Source: Candidatus Poseidonia sp.
GTDB taxonomy: Archaea > Thermoplasmatota > Poseidoniia > Poseidoniales > Poseidoniaceae
Direction of reading: 5' to 3'
NCBI GenBank assembly: GCA_030827475.1
Contig: JAUREJ010000009.1
Coordinates: 1 to 60,086, forward strand
Length of the DNA stretch: 60,086 bases
Shown: positions 33,930-43,200 of the stretch, piece by piece
Layout of the letters: every line of letters begins with the position of its first letter
Numbering within the stretch: the first letter of the stretch is position 1
Notes under the pieces: generated by a model
Databases searched by the model: none
The model's input: only the letters and a program-made list of their open reading frames with translations
What the model was told of the DNA's origin: nothing
Translations under genes and position numbers: made by a program

Positions 33930-34772
33930 GTGTCGGTCACCCTTAACGGCCTGACCTTCGCTCGAGTTGATCCCGCTACCACCGTTTTGGGAACGACAAA
34001 GGGGGGATGGGTTTACGCCAGCCAACGGCCCTGCTACGAGGCAAAACTTCCGCAATTTTTCGTCATGAACAACCCGCTCACGGAGCGCGACGTGGCCGTC
34101 GCCCTCGGATTGCCCTCGGCGAATGAAAAACCCGATGAGATCATGGAAGCCTTGACCTCGGACGACCTCAACGAACTCGCAAGCCATGTGATGGCCGGAG
34201 AGGATTTTCGAGCGTTTACGGCCCAGCAGGATGGCCTTTGGGAGGTGCGAGCCTTGAGCGAGAGCGAATGGAAAACCGCAACCTCGCAAAACCTGCTCAA
34301 CCTCAGCCCCGGCCTTACCGAACGCTTGTGCGACGCTCCCGCATCCAACAACCGAGGCGCCATGATGGACGGTCGCCCCCGACCCAACGAAGTCTTGGGC
34401 CCGGCTTCCCATCAGGTCGCCGCCATGGCCGTCCATCCAAAAAACACCGAAATCACCGCCCTCACCAGCGTACCACGAGAACGACCGTTGCCCAACGTCG
34501 TGACCCGACTTGCATTAACACCCCTGCGTCAAGGCTCCCCAAAGCGGGTGCCCGAAGCGACCGACCGCTGGTCAAACGTGCGCTCTGAACTGCTGTGGAC
34601 AACCGTACTCGGTATCGTGCCGTCCTTCCTGATTCCGGTCCTCCGAGGGATGAGCGGTTATGCGGTTGACGGATGGGCTAACCTGCTCTTTGGAGGCTTG
34701 TGCGCTGGGTTCCTCACCGGAGCGATTTGGCGACCAAAACGGCCGTTGCTTCGCTACGATGACGTGTCCTGA
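33930..34772 (+). CDS. Degenerate formylglycine-generating-enzyme-like membrane protein
   Basis: This 280-residue protein starts with a GTG preceded by GAGGTG. The first 130 residues resemble the FGE-sulfatase/SUMF1 fold: LTFARVDPATTVLGT (compare the usual glycine-rich opening), KLPQFFVMNNPLTERDV (compare FYI-x-x-PVTN), and WEVRALSESEWKTAT (compare RLPTEAEWEYA). The catalytic cysteines of true FGE are not evident, so it may be a ligand-binding relative. The C-terminus has two hydrophobic segments (LWTTVLGIVPSFLIPVL and WANLLFGGLCAGFLTGAIW). It follows the GST-like gene by nine bases and overlaps the convergent maeB gene at the 3' end. Confidence 0.6.
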   Translation: MSVTLNGLTFARVDPATTVLGTTKGGWVYASQRPCYEAKLPQFFVMNNPLTERDVAVALGLPSANEKPDEIMEALTSDDLNELASHVMAGEDFRAFTAQQDGLWEVRALSESEWKTATSQNLLNLSPGLTERLCDAPASNNRGAMMDGRPRPNEVLGPASHQVAAMAVHPKNTEITALTSVPRERPLPNVVTRLALTPLRQGSPKRVPEATDRWSNVRSELLWTTVLGIVPSFLIPVLRGMSGYAVDGWANLLFGGLCAGFLTGAIWRPKRPLLRYDDVS

Positions 34773-37078
34773 CCTTGGGTCAGCGTGGCCCAAACCTTGT
34801 CCTTACGAAGCGAATCGGCCGTGCAAATGGTGGCCATATTCACGATGTGGCGAACACCGTCTTGGCGTGCGACGAGTTGCACGGGTTGAGCCATGCCCTC
34901 CAAGATAGGGCCCGTCATCTCCGCATCGCCGAGCTCCTCGAGCAATTTGTAGGCAATGTTTGCCGAGGCGAGGTTGGGTAAAATCAACACGTTGGCGGGA
35001 CCGACGAGTTCCATGAACGGGTATTCTTCCTGAACCGCTGGATTGAGGGCCGTGTCGCCTTGCATCGGTCCGTCGATCATCAAGGTAGGGTCGAGCGTCC
35101 GGGCGATTTGGACCGCCTCTTCGATGCGTTGGCTTCGCTGAGCGCGAGTGGACCCGAAGTTGGAAAACGAAAGCATCGCCACCCGAGGAGCCACACCAAA
35201 TCGGCGTGCAACCTTCGCGGTCTGGACGGCAATTTCAGCCAACGTTCGACTGTCAGGGTAGACGTTCACGGTCGCATCCGCGAGGAAGATGGTGCGGCCC
35301 TTGACGTTCATCATGTAGCAGCCGATGACGCAATGTGCGTCGTCCGCTTTGCCGATGAGTTCCAGCGTAGGTCGAAGCACATCAGCGTAATTCCGACTCA
35401 CGCCTCCGACAAAACCGTCGGCATCCCCTGAATGAACCATTTGCGCCGCAAAATAAGGTCGGCTCTTCAGCAGGCGAGCAGCATCGAGCCAGGTGGTCCC
35501 CTTACGTTGTCGTCGCTTGAAGAAGGCGTTGGCGTAGACGGTTTTTCGCCGCTCGTCGTAGCGGGGGTCGCAGGCTTCGTAGGCGAAGTTCAAACCGAGT
35601 TCCTCAACCATGCGGTTGATGCGGTCAACCGGCCCGAGCAAGATGGGAGAGCAGATGTTTTGATCAACCAATTGAGCCGCTGCCCGAAGCACGGATTCTT
35701 TGTCGCCTTCAGGGAAAACGATGCGCTTGCCTTTGCCTTTGACCTGGTTGATAACTTGACGCATGACGGAGTAGGATTCACCAAGGCGTGCTTCCAACTC
35801 CTCGCGATAGCGAACCAGGCTGAATTCTTCGGACGTTACCCCCGCAACGCCTTCCTCGATCGCGGCTTCTGCGACGGCAGCGGCTTCCCAGATCAAAACA
35901 CGCCGGTCAAAGGGTTTGGGAATGATGTATTCCGGCCCGTATTGCATGACGACGCCGTCATAAGCTGCTGAAATGTAGTCGGGTACCGGTTCTTTGGCCA
36001 AGGCTGCGAGCGCCCGAGTAGCGGCCATTTTCATGTTTTGCGTGATGTCCCTCGCCCGCACGTCAAGAGCGCCACGGAAGATGTAAGGGAAGCCAAGCAC
36101 GTTGTTGACTTGATTCGGATAATCCGACCGCCCTGTGGCGATGATGGCGTCGTTGCGAACCTTCAGCACCTCTTCAGGCGTGATTTCCGGCGTGGGGTTG
36201 GCCAAAGCGAAGATAATGGGATTCTCGGCCATGCTGGCGACCATCTTTCCTGTGACAAGACCACCGCGTGAAAGCCCAAGCATCACGTCAGCACCTTTCA
36301 GTGCATCCGCAAGTTCGCCTGCGGGCCGATCGTGGGCGAACGGCGCTTTGTATTCGTTCAGTTCACCGGCATCCAACCGAGCCTTGGTCACGATGCCTTG
36401 GCTGTCGACCAGGGTGATGTTGGCCATCGAAACCCCAACGGCAACGTAGTGATTTGCACAGGCGATGGCCGATGCTCCAGCCCCGATGACCACGACCTTC
36501 AGGTCACTCAAGGCCTTTCCTTGGAGTTCGGCAGCGTTCAAGAGGGCTGCAGCAGAGATGATGGCGGTGCCGTGTTGGTCGTCGTGCATCACCGGGATAT
36601 CGGTCGCTTCGGCAATCCGTCGCTCGATTTCAAAACATTCAGGCGCCTTGATGTCCTCAAGATTGATGCCTCCAAAGGTTTTCGAGATGTTGACCACGGT
36701 GTTGATGAATTCCTCCGAGTCTTCAGTATCAACTTCGATGTCAAACACATCGATGCCGGCGAAGGTCTTCAGCAAGAGACCCTTGCCCTCCATCACGGGC
36801 TTGCTCGCCAGCGCCCCAATGTTGCCGAGCCCGAGCACAGCGGTCCCGTTTGAAATCACGGCGACAAGGTTGCCTTTGGAGGTGTACCGGTAAGCATCTT
36901 CCGGACGCTTTTCAATCTCAAGGCAGGGGTAAGCCACGCCCGGGGAATACGCAAGGCTCAGTTCGTGGGCCGTCGAATGCGGTTTGGTGGGGACGACCTT
37001 GATCTTCCCCTTTGGCTCCGCTTCGTGGTACTCAAGCGCTTCCTTACGGAGAAGGCGATCCTTTTTGTTGAGCGACAT
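34754..37078 (-). CDS. maeB: NADP-malic enzyme / phosphotransacetylase fusion
   Basis: This protein of about 774 residues has an N-terminal malic enzyme domain (ELSLAYSPGVAYPCLEI, NGTAVLGLGNIGALASKPVMEGK, MHDDQHGTA, VVIGAGASAIACAN) and a C-terminal phosphate-acetyltransferase-like domain (GKRIVFPEGDKESVLRAA, LMIDGPMQGDTALNPA, NVLILPNLASANIAYKLL). This is the MaeB layout, in which the second domain usually serves regulation by acetyl-CoA. It decarboxylates malate to pyruvate with NADP reduction. The track start at 37276 adds an unlikely N-terminus; ATG 37078 (MSLNKKD) is the family start. It is divergent from the giant surface-protein gene. Confidence 0.93.
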   Translation of the reverse strand: MSLNKKDRLLRKEALEYHEAEPKGKIKVVPTKPHSTAHELSLAYSPGVAYPCLEIEKRPEDAYRYTSKGNLVAVISNGTAVLGLGNIGALASKPVMEGKGLLLKTFAGIDVFDIEVDTEDSEEFINTVVNISKTFGGINLEDIKAPECFEIERRIAEATDIPVMHDDQHGTAIISAAALLNAAELQGKALSDLKVVVIGAGASAIACANHYVAVGVSMANITLVDSQGIVTKARLDAGELNEYKAPFAHDRPAGELADALKGADVMLGLSRGGLVTGKMVASMAENPIIFALANPTPEITPEEVLKVRNDAIIATGRSDYPNQVNNVLGFPYIFRGALDVRARDITQNMKMAATRALAALAKEPVPDYISAAYDGVVMQYGPEYIIPKPFDRRVLIWEAAAVAEAAIEEGVAGVTSEEFSLVRYREELEARLGESYSVMRQVINQVKGKGKRIVFPEGDKESVLRAAAQLVDQNICSPILLGPVDRINRMVEELGLNFAYEACDPRYDERRKTVYANAFFKRRQRKGTTWLDAARLLKSRPYFAAQMVHSGDADGFVGGVSRNYADVLRPTLELIGKADDAHCVIGCYMMNVKGRTIFLADATVNVYPDSRTLAEIAVQTAKVARRFGVAPRVAMLSFSNFGSTRAQRSQRIEEAVQIARTLDPTLMIDGPMQGDTALNPAVQEEYPFMELVGPANVLILPNLASANIAYKLLEELGDAEMTGPILEGMAQPVQLVARQDGVRHIVNMATICTADSLRKDKVWATLTQGQDTSS

Positions 37079-37268
37079 ACGAAGTCCCAGCACAATCGGG
37101 GAGGAAGAGGTGTTTGAGTCTTGTGCGGAAACGAACCGTCCGAGCACCAATCCAAGGACCAACAGCGACGGCGGAACCGAAACGAATCCGTTTTGTTCCA
37201 AAATCACTGAAGCGTTGTTCCAGCAATCAAGGGCCTGTTTCAAATACGGGGAAAGACCCGTTTCGTTC

Positions 37269-40200
37269 ATGAACAAGGCGAATTCGGCTTATCGCCGCTC
37301 GCAACAGCGCCAAAAAGCCGTTTCGATGGTGGCCCTCATGCTCCTCATGTCCATGAGTCCATTGTTGACCTTACCTACGGTTTCGGCCCATGCCGAACCC
37401 AGTGGAGTCTCATGGCCGCTGGAGGGAAGCAACGACACGGGGTGGATTCGCCTCGATGCAACAGGTGCCAACCCGCTTACTGGCCAACAAGCCACGGCCG
37501 ATTGGAACCTTTCCTTTGCTCCAGGTGCCGCCCTCTCCAACGTGACCCTTGAAATCCGAGCAAGTGGTGAAAACGGGTTGACCATCAGCGAGCCGCATCT
37601 CACCGTCAACGGCATGGGAACATCACTCTTTGATTGGCGGGGCCTGGGTACGCTTGGGCAGGCCAACGACTTTGCAAGCGGCTCAATCTACACCGGTCGA
37701 TTGAACCCCAACAGCAACTCAGGTGCTGGATGGGATCTGCCATCGGACGCCGAAATCACCGAGATGATCATCGAGGTTTTGTCGCCTTCCGATCCCCTTG
37801 TTTCCCTCGGGCCCGTCTCGTTTGAAATCAACGACGCGGAGGTAGACGACGCCTCGGGCTTACTCTACTTGGCCACGACGACAAAACTCCTCCTGCTCAA
37901 CGCCAACAACGACCCTGTCATCGTTGACGCTTACGACTTTGAGTCCGAAGGAGGTGTCTTGGACATCGTGATTGACGACACCAACGCTGTGCTCCATTTG
38001 CTGCTTGGCGACGGGACCTTCCGCGCCATGTCGCTTCTTGACAGCACTTCCCTCGCAGCGTTGGGCGACGGCGACGTCGACCGCTTCCTCATGACCAGCG
38101 CCGGTGATGTGTTTGCGGCCAGCGGCACTGGCCTGTACGAGTGGGACGGCGGCGCATGGAAGCAGCGCATGGTATCCACTTCCAGCGACACCCCCACGCG
38201 GGCTTTGGCCATGGTCGAAGTCAACGGCATCGTGTATGCCTCCATCGAAGGCGCGGGCGTGTTGCGCTACAACACCGCTAACGCTCAGGCGCTTTCCACT
38301 TGGTCCACCGCCAATTCCCTCCACTCCGACAATGTGGTTCAAATCGTACCCTCCGGAAACCAATTGCTCCTTGGTTCCACCGACTCTGGCGTGGGGCGCT
38401 TTGATTACGCCGCTGGGTTTTGGCTATCCACCTGGACCTCCGCCAATTGGCTGGCAAGCGACGACATCGCCGGTATCCAGCGAGTTGGGAGCGTTCTGTA
38501 CATCCTCAACGGGGATTCGCTTCACACCTACAACGTCTCCAACGGGGTGTTTTCCACGAACTACGACCTCGCCAACCTCAACCTCGCCGGAACCGGTGCA
38601 TCCCTCCTTCTCTGGGATGGGGCAGGGGTTGGGTCGCCATCTACACCTGCACTTCTGGTCGACGATGCAAGCGGAACCTTGGCCCACCTCAGCCCCGAGC
38701 AAGTCCCGTTCTTCGAGGGCAACATCGTCCTCGCAAGCGGACCCATAACCACGGACATGGTTGACATCGTTGAACTCGACAACATCCTCTACATCTCGGC
38801 GGGTGACGGCTCTGGCATCTTGCGCTACGACATCGAAAATGCCGTTTGGATGACGCCATGGACCGGCTTGAACGACGATGCCGTGGCCTTGGTGGCCGCA
38901 CCTTCGTCCACAGGGGTCACCTCCTTGTTCGCAGCCACGTCTGCCCAACCAACGGTCAAGGAGTTGGGCCAAGCCGGCCAAGTGCTCACCACCTACGATG
39001 GAACCTCGGGATGCTACCCCTCAACCTCGGATATCGTGGGTTTGGCCGTTGATGCGAACAACGTCGTGATGAGTCTTGACAGCGGAGTGTTCGTTCACTT
39101 CCAACGCACGGGTCAACAGGCAGGTGCGTGTACAGCGTACGACACCACAAACGGCTTGCCCTCTTCGTTCCTTGGCGATGTGGCTCTTTACGGCGGAAAC
39201 GCTTATCTGGCCACCGAAGACAAAGGCGTGTTACGCTACAACATCGCCAACGACACCTGGCTCGAGCCTTGGGGGTCGACCGGCATCAACGGCGTCAACG
39301 AAGCCCCCGTGGCCATGGTCGGCGATATCCTGCACCTTGGCCTGCAAGGGTTCGGTGTGGTTCGCAAGGACATGAGCACCGGAGAAATCCTGTCGCCGCT
39401 TTTGGCGTCGAACCAAGGGGGTGTTTTGCCCTCGAACCAAATCTACGCATTGGAGTCCGACGGTTCCAACTTGTACATCGGCACGCAGCAGGGCGCCCGG
39501 AAATGGGACGGCAACCAAGCCACAAATTTCGGCCAAGGAAGCACGTGGCAAACCCGCCCCTTCCAGTTCTTTGATTTCGTCATCGACGGAGGGGATTTGT
39601 ATGCGGGAACCAACATCGGCGTTTGCAAATACACCCTCTCCACCATGGCCGTCAACGATTGTCAAAACGTCTACGACGGCATGCCCAACTGGGCGACCTA
39701 CAGCGTGGGTGTGGATGCATCCTACGTCTATGGGGGCACCAACGACGGCGTTGGACTCATCACCAAATCCAATTTCCAACACGACACGAACTGGGGCGAA
39801 GGAACCCAAACAGGAAACGCCGTGGTGGAGATCATGGGCGACATCGCCTACATCGGCACGGAAGGCTTGGGCGTGCTGCGCTACAACATCACCTCCAACC
39901 ATTGGTTGACGCCGTTCAACGAAGACAACGGTGTTCTCGACGGTGGAAACGACGACGTGACGGGTTTGGTCGCCGATATCCGCCCCAATCTGCTTTGGGT
40001 TGGCGGCGACGACGGTTTCCAATTGATCAACGTCACGACCGGTTCCGAAGCCTACGACATCGAACGCAACAGCAACCTGTACACCGCTTCTGGACCGCCC
40101 CATGAAATGGTGATTCACAACAACATCCTCTACTACCACGCCAGCACAGCCAGCGATGAAGTCAGTCGCCTTGACGTCGCCAACCTCACGGCGCTCAGCA

Positions 40201-43200
40201 ACCTCGACATCGGGGCACAAGTCGGCGAAAACGGAGGCGACATCACCTCAATGGAAATCATCGGCGACGAGTTGTTGGTGAGCGTGGTCTCGGGCCAGTG
40301 GTGGAACGCAGACGGGTCGGGTGGCATCGCTCGCTGGGACACGGTGAACGCCTCGTTCGCTCCAAACGTGCTTCCAACGGGCTCCATCGACCGCGTCACC
40401 GCCTACGAATCGTCCGCTGGCAACACCTGGGTGGCATGGGGCGAATTGAAGCTGGACCTCTACGATGCTAACCGTTCCCTCGTGAACTCGTGGACCTCGT
40501 TCGACCTCCCGATTCGAGGCATCGTTGAATACGACGGTGAAACCTTGTTTGCTACCGAAGACGGTGTGCTTCGCTACAACGAATCCACCAACCAGTGGAA
40601 CTCGAAATGGGAAGCGGGCAACGGCCTGCCGAACAACGCTGGTGAACGATTCTACGAGCTTTGGACCAACGGAAACGACCTCGTGATCGGCGGAGCCCGG
40701 TTCAGCAACTTCGGAGGCTTCCAAGAGGGGATCATCTCCCACCTCAGTTCATCCGGGGCATGGACAACCTATCCGGCAGACTCCCTCACCAACGTCCCTG
40801 ACGGCTACCCAATTTCGATGGAAATGTGCGGGGGTGTACTCAACGTTGCCATGTACAACGGAAACGGTGGCATCGCGCGCATCGACCTGCAGAACGGAAC
40901 CCTCTCCCCCCTCGACAGAACCCAACTTGACGGAACCGGACCTGCATCGGTCACCTGCGACGCCCAAGACACCCTTTACATCGGCTACTACAACGACAAC
41001 CAACCCGTTTCCCGGTACAGCTATGTTACAGCTGCCTTCCTTTCCAGCCTCACCACCTCAAGCCACAACCTGCCCAGCGACCGTGTCTGGTACGACGGCC
41101 TCGCCCATTCCGGCACCCAACTCCTCGTGGGGCACGGTATCGGGTTCACCGGAACCAACGTCATCGGCGGGGGGTACTCCACCTTGGTCGCCAACGGTGC
41201 CACGGCGCTTCAGGCTCAAGTGTATAGCGGTGGGTCCTCCGTGACCTCCTTCCAGTGGCAGAGCGGTTCATCGCAATGGCTCATCGGTCAAGCCGGTGGC
41301 GCCTCTGGGTACAGCCATGTTTCGAGCCTGTCGTCAAACGGCATGCAGAAGATCGTCGACCTCCCCGGATTGGTCAGCGGCCAAGTTTCCGCCATGACCG
41401 CCAACAGCACCCACATCTGGGCCGCAACCGGAGGCGGACAAACGGGCGGCGCTGGAAATTTCGGTGGAAGCGGCACCGGACTGCTCCAAGGCATCTTCCT
41501 TCCCAACGGCAGCGTCGAATGGACCTACGGCTGGACCCTTCCGGGCAACACCGTCGCCAACGACCTCATGCTCAACGGTGGCGATTTGTACATCGCCTCA
41601 AACCCTGACGGCTTGTACAAACTCAACCTCCGGACCAAGGCCATCACAGCAATTTCTGGCTCACTCCACGGAAAGTTCGACACGATGCACCTCTACAACG
41701 GCGAATTCGTGTTCGGTTTAGCAGGTGACGGCGGAAGCCCGCCGGGCGTGCAAATGTTTGATCCGTCCACGGGCCAATTCGGGAACGGTCGCCTCATAGC
41801 AGGTCTCCCTTCCAACATCATCAACGGGTTCACCTCCACGACCGATGTTCTGTACATCGCCACCAACGGCGGCATCGGCCGATGGAATTACAGCACCAAC
41901 GACTGGATGGATTCCATCACAGCGGGCAACGGATTGCCCAACGACATCGTCGAAGACGTGGTTTCGGTCGGTGATGACATCTACATGGCCACACCTTCCG
42001 GAGTGTTCGTTTGGGACGCCTCCACCGGGAACGGCACCACCATGACGACCGCCGACGGTCTGATGGGACAATCCGCTTGGGGCTTGGTCAAACATACGAG
42101 CAGTTCAGGTGCGGTCTCCATCCTCGTCAGCCACGACGGTCGGGGTCCAGAGCGACCCGGCGTGAGCATCATTGACGCAGCCACACAGCAGGTCACCTCC
42201 ACTCACCGGTTCGACCAACTTCCGTCCAACACCGTCACCGCACTCACCAGCGATTGGTGGGGCCTTCACATCGCTACGGAAGGTTGGCCGCTGACCCATT
42301 GGAACGCTTCCAGCGGTGATTTTGAAGACGGTGCAATCTTCACTCAAGTGCAGTATCCCGTTCACAGCATGTTTAGTAACGGTGACCAACTTTTGGCATT
42401 GGGCGGACAAAACGACGGCATGTTGGTCGAAGCGCGAACCGTCGCACACGCTTCTCTGCAAACCTTCCGCCCCGGAAGCGTGACCGGGGGAACGTTGGGT
42501 GCGAACACGATTTGGATCATCACCGAGGACGGCCTCCAAGGTTGGGCCAACAACCGACAATACACACCGGTGGAAGAAGTCAGCATGCGCCGGGCCCTGC
42601 CTTTGACGCTGCGAGCCATGAACAACGGCGGGGGCGTGGACGTGAGCAACATGACCCACCCAGGCATGCCCGTCCAACTCGTTGACTCCACCATGCCTTA
42701 CCAACTGGACGGTTCGCAAGGTACGCCAGGCGTTCACAACCTCCTCTTCCAAAACGTCCCCGTGGTCATGACCTCACCCGTGGAAGGCGCTGCCATCTGG
42801 GCCAGGGCTGTCTCGCTCGAGTACGACGTTACCTTGAACATCAGCGGAGACCCTGCGCTCGCGTTGAACCTGCAGGACGCCGTGGACAACGGACAACTTT
42901 TCAACAACACGCGGCACGTTTCTCTTCGCCTGTATTCGCCCGCCAACGGGTCCTTGGAAGCGCGCATCACCTACGATTATGTTCGCTCGGACACCCCCGT
43001 TACAATGGAGGGATTGGTGGACCGGCCCGACGACGGCGGGGGCATGCTCACGGCCTCTTGGTCGCTGGTTCATGACGAAGACTTTGCTCGCTACCTCATC
43101 TTCGTCAACGAAGGGCCTTGGAGCGCTTCACCGAGCGAATTGATGCTGTTGGGACAAACCCCCGACAAAGCCATCTCCCTCCACAGCCGACTGTCTGCTG

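Noticed and set aside
36984-37268. N-terminal extension of the giant surface protein
   Set aside because: It overlaps the start of maeB on the other strand and lacks signal-peptide character; ATG 37269 is followed directly by a signal peptide.
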